DNA from: Gammaproteobacteria bacterium
GTDB taxonomy: Bacteria; Pseudomonadota; Gammaproteobacteria; Steroidobacterales; Steroidobacteraceae
Direction: 5' to 3'
Assembly (NCBI GenBank): GCA_028293775.1
Contig: JAQGOD010000247.1
Span: 1 to 5,890, forward strand
Length of the DNA: 5,890 bases
The notes beneath the pieces were generated by a model. It made no database searches. It was not told where the DNA came from and saw only the letters and a list, made by a program, of their open reading frames with translations. Positions 1-5,890 of the stretch are shown one piece after another (the stretch's first letter is position 1; the number at the start of each line of letters is the position of its first letter). A program made the position numbers and the translations under genes.

Positions 1-12
1 GCATAATTTGGC
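1..12. other. Short sequence upstream of metG with an AT-rich hexamer
   Basis: Only twelve bases precede the metG start, and they contain no Shine-Dalgarno-like purine run. The hexamer CATAAT at 2-7 resembles a sigma-70 -10 element. If it were one, transcription would begin about at the metG ATG, giving a leaderless or nearly leaderless message. The matching -35 region would lie outside the window, so this cannot be tested here. The same bases on the - strand contain ATG (4 to 2), so a divergent gene start cannot be excluded either. Confidence 0.15.
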
Positions 13-2052
13 ATGACCCAACGACGCAGAATTCTTGTCACCAGCGCGCTGCCCTACGCAAACGGGCCTTTGCACTTAGGCCACATCCTCGAGACCATCC
101 AAACCGACATTTGGGTGCGCTTTCAGAAGTTGCGCGGCCACGAGTGCTATTACGTCTGCGCGGACGACACCCACGGCACTCCCATCATGCTCAAGGCGCA
201 ATCGGAAGGTATCAGCCCGGAGCAGCTGATCGCCCAGGTCAACATCGAACATCAACGCGATCTCGCAGACATGTTGATCGGCATGGACAACTTCGGCTCG
301 ACGCATTCGGCGGAAAACAAGGTGCTGTGCGATCGCATGTACTTGATGCATCGAGACGCCGGGTATATCGAAAAGCGCAGCGTTCGCCAAGCCTATGACG
401 AGACGGCCAATATGTTTCTTCCGGACCGTTACGTCAAAGGGATTTGTCCCGTGTGCGCAACGCCTGACCAGTACGGGGATTCGTGCGAAAACTGCGGCTC
501 GACGTATACGCCCGCCGATCTCAAAAATCCGATTTCGGTGGTCAGCGGCACGGCTCCGGTCTGGCGCGAGTCGGAACACTATTTCTTCAAGTTAAGCGCC
601 TTCGAGAAACCCTTAAGCGCGTGGGTCAGGAGCGGCGCCGTGCAGGAGAGCGTTGCGCGCAAGCTCAATGAGTGGTTCTCACAAGGCCTGCGCGATTGGG
701 ACATATCGCGTGACGCGCCCTACTTCGGCTTCGAAATACCGGGAGCGCCCGGCAAGTATTTTTACGTTTGGTTCGATGCGCCGATCGGCTACCTCGCAAG
801 CTTTACGCAGCTGTGCGCACGCACCGGCTTGGAATTCGATGATTTTCTCAAGGTGGACTCGACCGCGGAGCTGCATCACTTCATCGGCAAGGACATTTTG
901 TACTTTCACACGTTGTTTTGGCCTGCAGTGCTGCAGGCGTCCGCCATGCGCCGCCCGACCGCCGTGCACACCCACGGATTTCTAACCATCAATGGCCAGA
1001 AGATGTCGAAGTCGCGCGGCACCTTTATTACCGCGCGCCGCTACCTGCAGAATTTTCCCGCCGAGTATCTGCGCTATTACTTCGCCGCCAAGCTGGGTTC
1101 CGGCATCGACGATATGGACATGAACCTCGATGAATTCGCCACGCGCCTGAATGCAGAAATCGTCGGCAAGTTGGTGAATATTGCCAGCCGTTGCGCGGGA
1201 TTCATCACCAAGACTTCTGCCGGAAAGCTGGCGGACGCTTTGGCCGACAGCGAGATGTATGCTTCATTTGCGGCCGCGGGCGAAGCGATTGCCAAAGCCT
1301 ACGAAGGCCGCGATACGGCCGGCGCTGTCCGCGACATCATGGCGCTCGCCGACCGCGCCAATCAGTACGTGGATTCGCGCAAGCCTTGGATGCTCGCGAA
1401 AGACCCCGGCAACGTTGCCGAGGTGCAAAGCGTTTGCACGCAAGCCTTGAATCTTTTCCGCGTGCTGATGATTTATCTTCAGCCCGTATTGCCGCAAATG
1501 TCGGCTCGCGCGGGTGCGTTCTTTCGAGAGCCGGACTGGGCTTGGTCTGATGCGGCCAGACCGCTTCTGTCCACGACCATCAACGCGTACGAGCCTCTGG
1601 CTGTCCGGCTCGATCCGAAGGCGGTAGCGGGCCTGGTTGAGCCCGAGGCCGTTGCATCATCCTCGGCGATTGCGGGGGCATCGGACGCGGCAACCCTCGC
1701 GGCGGCGACGTCCGTCGAAGGCAATCTGATTTCCATCGACGATTTTTTGCGCATCGATCTGCGGGTGGCGAAAGTTTTAACTGCTGAACTCGTTGCAGGT
1801 GCAGACAAGTTGTTGAAATTGAGGGTCGATTTGGGCGAATTGGGACAGCGTGAGATTTTCGCCGGCATCCGTGCGGCTTATGATCCGGCGAGCTTGGTCG
1901 GCCGACTCATCGTCGTGGTCGCAAATTTGGAACCGAGAAAAATGCGTTTCGGCACCTCGGAAGGGATGATGTTGGCGGCCGGCCCCGGCGGCAAGGACAT
2001 TTTCTCATTGTCGCCGGATTCGGGAGCAACGCCCGGCATGCGCGTCAGATGA
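13..2052 (+). CDS. metG: Methionine--tRNA ligase (methionyl-tRNA synthetase)
   Basis: Cytoplasmic class I aminoacyl-tRNA synthetase that charges tRNA-Met, for both initiation and elongation, with methionine at the cost of ATP. The 679 residues match the long dimeric form (E. coli is 677). The Rossmann catalytic core carries the HIGH-type motif HLGH at residues 21-24 and KMSKS at 330-334. The connective peptide holds a zinc knuckle with Cys145, Cys148, Cys158 and Cys161. The alpha-helical anticodon-binding domain has the tryptophan of the NxYVDxxxPW motif at 459. After an Ala/Ser-rich linker (about 548-570), an EMAPII-like tRNA-binding and dimerisation domain fills about 573-679. The start MTQ aligns with the E. 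coli N-terminus, so no extension is needed. Its stop lies one base before the next ATG, which suggests it heads the four-gene unit to its right. No key residue is missing. Confidence 0.98.
   Translation: MTQRRRILVTSALPYANGPLHLGHILETIQTDIWVRFQKLRGHECYYVCADDTHGTPIMLKAQSEGISPEQLIAQVNIEHQRDLADMLIGMDNFGSTHSAENKVLCDRMYLMHRDAGYIEKRSVRQAYDETANMFLPDRYVKGICPVCATPDQYGDSCENCGSTYTPADLKNPISVVSGTAPVWRESEHYFFKLSAFEKPLSAWVRSGAVQESVARKLNEWFSQGLRDWDISRDAPYFGFEIPGAPGKYFYVWFDAPIGYLASFTQLCARTGLEFDDFLKVDSTAELHHFIGKDILYFHTLFWPAVLQASAMRRPTAVHTHGFLTINGQKMSKSRGTFITARRYLQNFPAEYLRYYFAAKLGSGIDDMDMNLDEFATRLNAEIVGKLVNIASRCAGFITKTSAGKLADALADSEMYASFAAAGEAIAKAYEGRDTAGAVRDIMALADRANQYVDSRKPWMLAKDPGNVAEVQSVCTQALNLFRVLMIYLQPVLPQMSARAGAFFREPDWAWSDAARPLLSTTINAYEPLAVRLDPKAVAGLVEPEAVASSSAIAGASDAATLAAATSVEGNLISIDDFLRIDLRVAKVLTAELVAGADKLLKLRVDLGELGQREIFAGIRAAYDPASLVGRLIVVVANLEPRKMRFGTSEGMMLAAGPGGKDIFSLSPDSGATPGMRVR
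921..938. repeat. Perfect inverted repeat inside metG
   Basis: Two 8-base arms, GCCTGCAG and CTGCAGGC, are separated by two bases (TG). The repeat lies in the codons for the catalytic-domain segment Trp-Pro-Ala-Val-Leu-Gln-Ala. It could form a short, GC-rich hairpin in the mRNA. There is no T-run behind it, and it overlaps a conserved protein segment, so it may be a coincidence of codon choice. Confidence 0.4.
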
Positions 2053-2053
2053 C

Positions 2054-2614
2054 ATGAGCAGTCGACCTGGGCCGGATTTGGCGGCGCGCATCGATGCATT
2101 GCTGCCCCAAACCCAATGCACGCGTTGCGGATATAGCGGCTGCAGCCCTTATGCCGCGGCGATCGCCGGCGGCGAAGCGCAAATTAATCAGTGCCCGCCC
2201 GGCGGGAAGGCGACCATCGATGCGCTGGCGCAGTTGCTGCATCGTCCGGCGCTGCCGTTGAATCCGCTCAACGGTGTGGAGACTCCGCTGCGCGTTGCAT
2301 GGATCGATGAAAATCGCTGTATCGGCTGCGCGCGCTGCTTGGCTCCCTGCCCCGTCGATGCGATCGTCGGCGCCCAAAAGTACCTGCATACCGTGCTGAT
2401 CGATCGTTGCACCGGATGCGAGCTGTGCCTGCCGCCCTGTCCAGTCGATTGCATCGAGATGCGCGAAGCGCCCCAGCCGGCGACAAACCACCCGGCACTG
2501 AATCGAGAGCGCTTTGCCGCGCACGTCTCACGGCTCGAGAATCAGGCGGCAGACAGACGACGGCAACTCGACGCAAAAAAGGCCACTGCAGCGCGCCGCA
2601 CGGCGCTGCCGTGA
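2054..2614 (+). CDS. rnfB: RnfB-like ferredoxin-type iron-sulfur protein, without membrane anchor
   Basis: A 186-residue protein built like the iron-sulfur part of RnfB, the electron-carrying subunit of the Rnf/Rsx complex. Residues 22-51 form the RnfB-type [4Fe-4S] domain, with Cys22, Cys25, Cys30 and Cys47 and the ending CPPGG. Two bacterial ferredoxin motifs follow: Cys89/92/95/99 and Cys119/122/125/129, each ending in CPVD. An additional Cys133 follows the second. Classical RnfB begins with a hydrophobic membrane helix; this protein starts directly at the first cluster domain, with a hydrophilic N-terminus, so it is probably soluble. Residues from about 150 are charged and basic. The ATG lies one base after the metG stop, and the stop overlaps the nth start (GTGA), indicating coupling. 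No rnfA, C, D, G or E is in the window. The partner is unknown; a redox or iron-sulfur link to endonuclease III is inferred only from position. The symbol follows usual naming of such orphan copies. Confidence 0.88.
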   Translation: MSSRPGPDLAARIDALLPQTQCTRCGYSGCSPYAAAIAGGEAQINQCPPGGKATIDALAQLLHRPALPLNPLNGVETPLRVAWIDENRCIGCARCLAPCPVDAIVGAQKYLHTVLIDRCTGCELCLPPCPVDCIEMREAPQPATNHPALNRERFAAHVSRLENQAADRRRQLDAKKATAARRTALP

Positions 2615-3246
2615 ATCCGCAAAAGCGGCAGGCAATTTTTTTGAGGTTTCGAGCGGCGAACCCGCATCCCCGAACCGAATTGCTTTACGAATCCGCCTTC
2701 GAATTGCTGGTCGCCGTGATTCTATCGGCGCAGGCCACCGATAAGAGCGTGAACAAGGCTACCGTCGAGTTGTTCCGCGTGGCCAACACCCCCGCCGCCA
2801 TCTTGGCTCTGGGCCTCAGGGGGCTGTCGAAGTACATCAAGTCCATCGGACTGTACAACACCAAGGCAAAGAATATCATCGCAATGTGCCGCTTGTTGCT
2901 GGAGAAGCACGGGGGCGAGGTACCCATAACCCGAGAGGCGCTCGAGGAGTTGCCGGGTGTCGGGCGCAAGACCGCCAACGTCATTCTGAATACGGCATTC
3001 GGCCACGCAACGATTGCCGTCGACACGCACATTTTTCGCGTCGCCAATCGCACCGGAATCGCACCGGGGAAGAGCGTTCGCGAAGTGGAAGATAAGCTGA
3101 TGAAGGTGGTACCGCCGGATTTTCGCAACGACGCACATCACTGGCTGATTTTGCACGGACGCTATGTGTGTACAGCCCGCCGACCTGCATGCCCGACCTG
3201 CATCATTGCGGACCTGTGCGAATACCGGCACAAGACTTCCCCGTGA
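2611..3246 (+). CDS. nth: Endonuclease III (bifunctional DNA glycosylase/AP lyase)
   Basis: Base-excision repair enzyme that removes oxidised pyrimidines and then cleaves the DNA backbone at the abasic site. With GTG at 2611 the protein has 211 residues, exactly the E. coli length, and the two align from end to end without gaps. The helix-hairpin-helix segment [11 protein letters not shown] (114-124) contains the catalytic Lys120, and VDTHIFRV holds the catalytic Asp138. The C-terminal [4Fe-4S] loop has Cys187, Cys194, Cys197 and Cys203 (C-x6-C-x2-C-x5-C). An open frame continues upstream to an ATG at 2407, but that part lies inside rnfB in another frame and does not resemble the family, so the GTG was chosen. 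The GTG overlaps the rnfB stop by four bases and no Shine-Dalgarno is visible, which points to translational coupling. In E. coli nth also follows an rnf-type operon (rsxABCDGE). Confidence 0.97.
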   Translation: MNPQKRQAIFLRFRAANPHPRTELLYESAFELLVAVILSAQATDKSVNKATVELFRVANTPAAILALGLRGLSKYIKSIGLYNTKAKNIIAMCRLLLEKHGGEVPITREALEELPGVGRKTANVILNTAFGHATIAVDTHIFRVANRTGIAPGKSVREVEDKLMKVVPPDFRNDAHHWLILHGRYVCTARRPACPTCIIADLCEYRHKTSP

Positions 3247-3686
3247 GCCTTTTCGGCAACTATAGCCGCGAGCAATTGCGTCTGACTTACGCGCAGGCCT
3301 GGGCAAAGCACGTGGGGCGCTCCCCACTGACCCCCCTCGAAGCGTCGGTCGCCGATGTCATCGGCCTCCACCCCGAATACCAGCGCATCGTGAGCGACCC
3401 GGATGCGGCCCTCGCGTTCGAGCCGAGCGCCGCCGGCAACGCGGAAAACCCCTTTTTGCACATGGGACTGCATTTGGCGGTTCGCGAGCAGATATCCATC
3501 GACCGGCCGCCCGGAATTCGAGATTTGCAGCAGCAACTGCAGGCACGGTATGGAGGCGCGCATCTGGCCGAGCATGCCCTTATGGAGGCCCTGGCAGAGG
3601 AGCTGTACCGTGCCCAAGGCGCCGGGGAGGCCCCGGACGAAAAGCGCTACTTGGACCGCGCCCGGGACCGACTGACCGCACGATAA
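3243..3686 (+). CDS. DUF1841 family protein of unknown function
   Basis: A 147-residue, probably cytosolic, mostly helical protein recognised as DUF1841 from its layout. It shows a SREQLR-type start with AWAKH, then PLTPLEA (28-34), HPEY (43-46), the hallmark NPFLHMGLHLAVREQ (69-83) running into SIDRPPGIR (85-93), and EHALME (110-115) with a closing PDEKRYL segment. The function is unknown. Histidines at 43, 73, 77 and 111 and glutamate 115, in HxxxH and HxxxE spacing, could bind a metal; this is inference. The start is GTG at 3243: the family begins just before the SREQLR-type segment, and the in-frame ATG at 3168 would add 25 residues translated from inside the nth coding region. GTG overlaps the nth TGA by four bases, as at the rnfB/nth junction, so translation is probably coupled. 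It seems to be the last gene of the unit. Confidence 0.85.
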   Translation: MSLFGNYSREQLRLTYAQAWAKHVGRSPLTPLEASVADVIGLHPEYQRIVSDPDAALAFEPSAAGNAENPFLHMGLHLAVREQISIDRPPGIRDLQQQLQARYGGAHLAEHALMEALAEELYRAQGAGEAPDEKRYLDRARDRLTAR

Positions 3687-3706
3687 GCCGGTCAAAGGTT
3701 AACGAA

Positions 3707-3724
3707 GCTTCATGCACGCTTCAT
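3707..3724 (+). promoter_or_regulatory. Candidate Pho-box-like tandem repeat upstream of the PsiF-type gene
   Basis: GCTTCAT occurs twice without mismatch, separated by GCAC. The 7-4-7 layout (11-base period) is that of a PhoB box. Against the E. coli half-site CTGTCAT the last four bases (TCAT) agree and the first three do not. It lies 64 bases before the ATG of a gene of a phosphate-starvation-linked family. A weak -10-like TATGCT sits at 3747-3752, farther downstream than in a classical Pho promoter, where about ten bases separate box and -10. The first copy also takes part in an inverted repeat, GAAGC (3704-3708) with GCTTC (3718-3722), so a hairpin is an alternative reading; no T-run follows it. 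No convincing terminator for the left gene block was found in 3687-3788. Confidence 0.3.
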
Positions 3725-3777
3725 CGGGGCGCCGGTTTATGGACGCTATGCTGTTTTACTCCTAGAGATTACTTCCT

Positions 3778-3782
3778 AAGGA
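3778..3782 (+). promoter_or_regulatory. Ribosome binding site of the PsiF-type gene
   Basis: AAGGA lies six bases before the ATG at 3789, an ideal Shine-Dalgarno match and spacing. It fixes the start and stands out because the other complete genes in the window lack a clear site, suggesting independent and efficient translation of this one. Confidence 0.75.
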
Positions 3783-3788
3783 CAAGCC

Positions 3789-4055
3789 ATGCGTCTGGCG
3801 ATTACGGTGAGCCTCTGCCTCAGCTTTTCCGTGTTCGGTGCCCTTCCCGCCGCTGCCCAGACGCCTGTTGCCTCAACGAGCATGCCCGCTGCTATTGATG
3901 CCGCGGCAAAACACGCCAAGCGCACGGCCTGCCTCAAGGAAACCAAAGACAGGAAGCTCGTGGGTGCCGAGAAAACGGCCTTTTTGAAGAGCTGTATCGA
4001 CGCGCCGCCGCAGGCCATTTCAGCAAATCGGGTTCCGCCACCGGACCGGCCCTGA
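3789..4055 (+). CDS. Secreted PsiF-repeat protein
   Basis: An 88-residue protein with a typical Sec signal peptide: a short basic start (Arg2), a hydrophobic stretch (3-19) and an Ala-x-Ala site, with likely cleavage after Ala23. The mature part has one PsiF-type repeat at about 44-71. Cys48, Leu57, Gly59, Lys62, Phe65, Leu66 and Cys69 fall at the same spacing as C-x8-L-x-G-x2-[RK]-x2-[FY]-M-x2-C in E. coli PsiF. E. coli PsiF has two such repeats; here there is one, followed by a Pro-rich tail (73-88). The two cysteines could form a disulfide in the periplasm. The biochemical role of PsiF proteins is unknown; in E. coli psiF is co-transcribed with phoA and induced by phosphate limitation. A strong ribosome binding site and a Pho-box-like repeat lie upstream. 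It is transcribed towards, and ends five bases from, the - strand exported-protein gene. Confidence 0.78.
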   Translation: MRLAITVSLCLSFSVFGALPAAAQTPVASTSMPAAIDAAAKHAKRTACLKETKDRKLVGAEKTAFLKSCIDAPPQAISANRVPPPDRP

Positions 4056-4060
4056 ACGGC

Positions 4061-4594
4061 TTATAGTTTTCGCACCGGCGCGGCCGTGACGGTCAACCGG
4101 ACACTGTCCGGCGCGCCGATAAGCTGAAGAAAAAACGACCGCGTGCCGGTAAGGTCGAACTCGACAATTTTGTGCGGCGCTGCGCAGCTGTGCTGCCCCT
4201 GAAAATCCTTGGGCTGCACCAGCGCGCCGTTTGCGGCCACGTCGATCCAGACCGGCATATTCAGGGCAACGCGATAAACGCCGCTGCCGGGAAGCTTGAA
4301 TGTGAGCATCCCTGCGTTTGCGGCGCCAGAGCGATTCTGGCCGGGTGTAGCCGCGAACACCACTTTATCTTGCGGCAGCAGTTTCACCTCATACAGGTGA
4401 TTGAGCTGCACCGTAGGCGCGGACTTGGCATCCGCTCCGGCCGGCAACGGCGTGGCAGGACCCGAGAACAGCGCTCGCTCCTGGGCCACGTCCCATTTGA
4501 AATCGACGCAGGGCTCTTCCGCCAATACCTCGCTGCCGACTGCGCTGCAGAGAACAGCCAAGCACACGCCCATCGCTAATTTCGTCGCCATCAT
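4061..4594 (-). CDS. Exported protein of unknown family, coupled to lpdA
   Basis: I do not recognise the family. The 177-residue product has a signal peptide: Lys5, a hydrophobic core at about 6-19, and likely cleavage after Val-Leu-Ala at 23-25. Cys16 is not in a proper lipobox, so a lipoprotein is unlikely. The mature chain has two cysteines, Cys29 and Cys137, which could form a disulfide. Short alternating hydrophobic stretches (YEVKLLP, GVYRVAL, RSFFLQLIG, SVRLTVTAAP) suggest a beta-sandwich, perhaps like PPC-type domains; this is only an impression. The open frame extends upstream to 4975, but that part is an out-of-frame shadow of lpdA, so the ATG at 4594 that opens the signal peptide was chosen (ATG at 4591 is also possible). 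The start overlaps the lpdA stop as ATGA, which implies co-transcription and translational coupling. A periplasmic product behind a cytosolic dehydrogenase is unexpected and its role cannot be inferred. Confidence 0.82.
   Translation of the reverse strand: MMATKLAMGVCLAVLCSAVGSEVLAEEPCVDFKWDVAQERALFSGPATPLPAGADAKSAPTVQLNHLYEVKLLPQDKVVFAATPGQNRSGAANAGMLTFKLPGSGVYRVALNMPVWIDVAANGALVQPKDFQGQHSCAAPHKIVEFDLTGTRSFFLQLIGAPDSVRLTVTAAPVRKL
4097..4111. repeat. Perfect inverted repeat near the 3' end of the exported-protein gene
   Basis: The arms CCGGAC and GTCCGG are separated by ACT. The repeat lies 41 bases beyond the stop of the PsiF-type gene and inside the last codons of the opposing gene. It could form a compact GC-rich hairpin in either transcript. 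No T-run follows on either strand, so it is not a standard intrinsic terminator, but no better candidate exists between these convergent genes. Confidence 0.4.
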
Positions 4595-5890
4595 TTTCGC
4601 TTCGGAATGTAAAGGTCTGTCAACGTGCCGTCGAAGGCTTCGGCGGCAAAGCCGACGGTCTCCGACAACGTCGGATGCGGATGAATGGTCAATCCGATAT
4701 CCGTCGCGTCGGCTCCCATCTCCATCGCCAGGGCTACCTCTGCGATCAAATCCCCGGCATTGGTGCCGACGATACCGGCGCCAATGACCCGATGTGTTTC
4801 CTTGTCGAACAGGAGTTTGGTAAAGCCGTCCTCGCGGTTGAGGGCCAGTGCCCGGCCGCTGGCGGCCCAGGGAAAGGTACCCTTGCCATATTCGATACCG
4901 CTCGCTTTGGCCTCGATTTCGGTGACGCCGGCCCATGCAATCTCGGGATCCGTGTACGCGACCGAGGGGATGCAACGTGCATCGAACGCGGACTTGTGTC
5001 CGGCGGCGACCTCGGCGGCAACCTTGCCTTGGTGGCTCGCTTTGTGCGCCAGCATTGGCGCACCGACGATGTCGCCAATCGCAAAAATGTGCGGCACGTT
5101 GGTGCGCATCTGTTTATCGACATCGATGAACCCGCGAGCGCTGACCTCGACGCCCGCCACAGCCGCGTTGATTGCATTGCCGTTGGCGGAGCGCCCTACG
5201 GCGACCAGTACCCGATCAAAGATTTGAGGTGCCGGCGACTCAGGTCCCTCGTAACTTGCCCGCAAGCCTTCCGGAAGCGCCTCGAGCTTGGCCACCTTGG
5301 TATTCACCAAAATTTTCTCGTCTCGTTTTTCAATTCGCTTTTGCAGAGGACGCACTAGATCCCGGTCCGTCCCGGGCATAAGCCCATCGCTCAGCTCCAC
5401 CACTGAGACCTTCACGCCGATCGCATCGTAAACGCAGGCCATTTCCAAGCCAATGATTCCGCCGCCGATTACCAGCAGCCGTTTACAGTCCAGAGGCAAC
5501 TCCAATGCACCGCTCGAATCGATGACTCGCGGATCATCGGGCAGCCCCGGCAAACGCGCGGACTCCGATCCGGCCGCAATAATGCATTGCTTGAAGTCCA
5601 CGCGGCGCGCCCCGTCAGCGCCTTTGACATCAAACGAATGGGGGCCCACGAATTTTGCCTCGCCCTGAATGACAGTGACTTTTCGCTGTTTCGCCAGCAG
5701 GGTGAGTCCACTGGTCAGTCTCTTGACCACTCCATTCTTCCAGGTCCGAAGACGATCGCGGTCAATCTGAGGCGGACCGAAGACGATGCCGTTGGCGGCC
5801 ATATCGGCCGAGTCCTCGATGACTTTTGCCGCATGCAGCAGCGCTTTGGAAGGGATGCAGCCCACGTTCAAGCAGACGCCGCCGAGCACC
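4591..5890 (-). CDS. lpdA: Dihydrolipoamide dehydrogenase (E3), 5' end outside the window
   Basis: Flavoprotein that reoxidises the dihydrolipoyl groups of 2-oxoacid dehydrogenase complexes (pyruvate, 2-oxoglutarate) with NAD+ and is the L-protein of glycine cleavage; cytosolic homodimer. 432 residues are visible and align closely with E. coli Lpd from about its residue 39. Visible are the redox disulfide Cys6/Cys11 in CLNVGC (fragment numbering), the NAD-binding GGGIIG at 142-147, the FAD-contacting IFAIGDIVG (268-276, Asp273), and the C-terminal dimer domain with the catalytic pair His405 and Glu410 in HPTLSE. The N-terminal FAD-binding GxGxxG is beyond the right edge. Some relatives also carry an N-terminal lipoyl domain, which cannot be judged here. 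The GTG at 5889 is an internal Val codon, not the start. The stop TGA overlaps the start of the exported-protein gene. E1 and E2 genes probably lie upstream, beyond the window; that is inferred from common gene order. Confidence 0.97.
   Translation of the reverse strand, partial: VLGGVCLNVGCIPSKALLHAAKVIEDSADMAANGIVFGPPQIDRDRLRTWKNGVVKRLTSGLTLLAKQRKVTVIQGEAKFVGPHSFDVKGADGARRVDFKQCIIAAGSESARLPGLPDDPRVIDSSGALELPLDCKRLLVIGGGIIGLEMACVYDAIGVKVSVVELSDGLMPGTDRDLVRPLQKRIEKRDEKILVNTKVAKLEALPEGLRASYEGPESPAPQIFDRVLVAVGRSANGNAINAAVAGVEVSARGFIDVDKQMRTNVPHIFAIGDIVGAPMLAHKASHQGKVAAEVAAGHKSAFDARCIPSVAYTDPEIAWAGVTEIEAKASGIEYGKGTFPWAASGRALALNREDGFTKLLFDKETHRVIGAGIVGTNAGDLIAEVALAMEMGADATDIGLTIHPHPTLSETVGFAAEAFDGTLTDLYIPKRK

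Noticed and set aside
76..579. 167-residue open frame antisense to metG
   Set aside because: Explained by third-position GC bias of metG; no family resemblance.
2045..2524. 159-residue open frame antisense to rnfB
   Set aside because: Shadow of the GC-rich coding strand, Arg-rich and with no recognisable family; the + strand product has complete cluster motifs.
2407..2610. ATG-initiated upstream extension of nth
   Set aside because: It overlaps the rnfB coding region in another frame, and the E. coli-length protein begins at GTG 2611 with a complete family match.
3168..3242. ATG start of the DUF1841 gene inside nth
   Set aside because: The 25 extra residues are a frame-shifted reading of the nth iron-sulfur loop; the family start fits GTG 3243.
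3704..3722. GAAGC/GCTTC inverted repeat as a terminator after the DUF1841 gene
   Set aside because: Only a 5-base stem with a 9-base loop and no T-run after it; the overlapping direct repeat is the stronger pattern.
4595..4975. N-terminal extension of the exported-protein frame on the - strand (304 residues in total)
   Set aside because: The extra part is rich in Arg and Gly, has no family features, and runs inside lpdA in another frame on the same strand; the signal peptide begins only at 4594.
4675..5358. 227-residue open frame antisense to lpdA
   Set aside because: It lies fully opposite a highly conserved gene and shows no domain, signal or ribosome binding site.
5887..5889. GTG as a start codon of lpdA
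   Set aside because: It is an internal Val codon just before the LGGVCLNVGC motif; the FAD-binding N-terminus must lie upstream, outside the window.

Overview
The window looks like ordinary chromosomal, moderately GC-rich DNA from a gammaproteobacterium (Xanthomonadales/Steroidobacter-like or a related lineage; this is an inference from protein resemblance and gene order, not a proven assignment). The methionyl-tRNA synthetase, endonuclease III and dihydrolipoamide dehydrogenase all read as close relatives of the E. coli proteins. An RnfB-like ferredoxin without a membrane anchor next to nth, followed by a DUF1841 gene, is the kind of arrangement I associate with beta- and gammaproteobacteria. 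I see no insertion sequence, CRISPR array, tRNA, rRNA or phage gene.

Left block (13-3686, + strand): metG, an orphan rnfB-like gene, nth and a DUF1841 gene follow each other with almost no space. metG and rnfB are separated by one base. rnfB/nth and nth/DUF1841 each overlap by four bases (GTGA), and both downstream genes start with GTG and have no clear Shine-Dalgarno sequence. This looks like one transcription unit with translational coupling. It joins tRNA charging, an iron-sulfur electron carrier, an iron-sulfur DNA repair glycosylase and a small protein of unknown function.

Middle (3687-4055): a 102-base intergenic stretch holds two perfect 7-base direct repeats separated by four bases, the geometry of a PhoB (Pho) box. 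It is followed by a good ribosome binding site and a small secreted protein with one PsiF-type repeat. psiF of E. coli belongs to the phosphate-starvation regulon, so the site and the gene support each other, although the half-sites differ from the E. coli consensus.

Right block (4061-5890, - strand): the catalytic part of dihydrolipoamide dehydrogenase (lpdA, E3), cut by the window edge, is followed by a small exported protein of unknown family whose ATG overlaps the lpdA stop codon (ATGA). The rest of a 2-oxoacid dehydrogenase cluster probably lies beyond the right edge. This block converges on the psiF-like gene with only five bases between the stop codons.

Nothing here amounts to a clearly new system. 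The items most worth a second look are the soluble RnfB-like protein coupled to nth, the Pho-box-like repeat before the PsiF-type gene, the coupled exported protein behind lpdA, and the histidine pattern of the DUF1841 protein.
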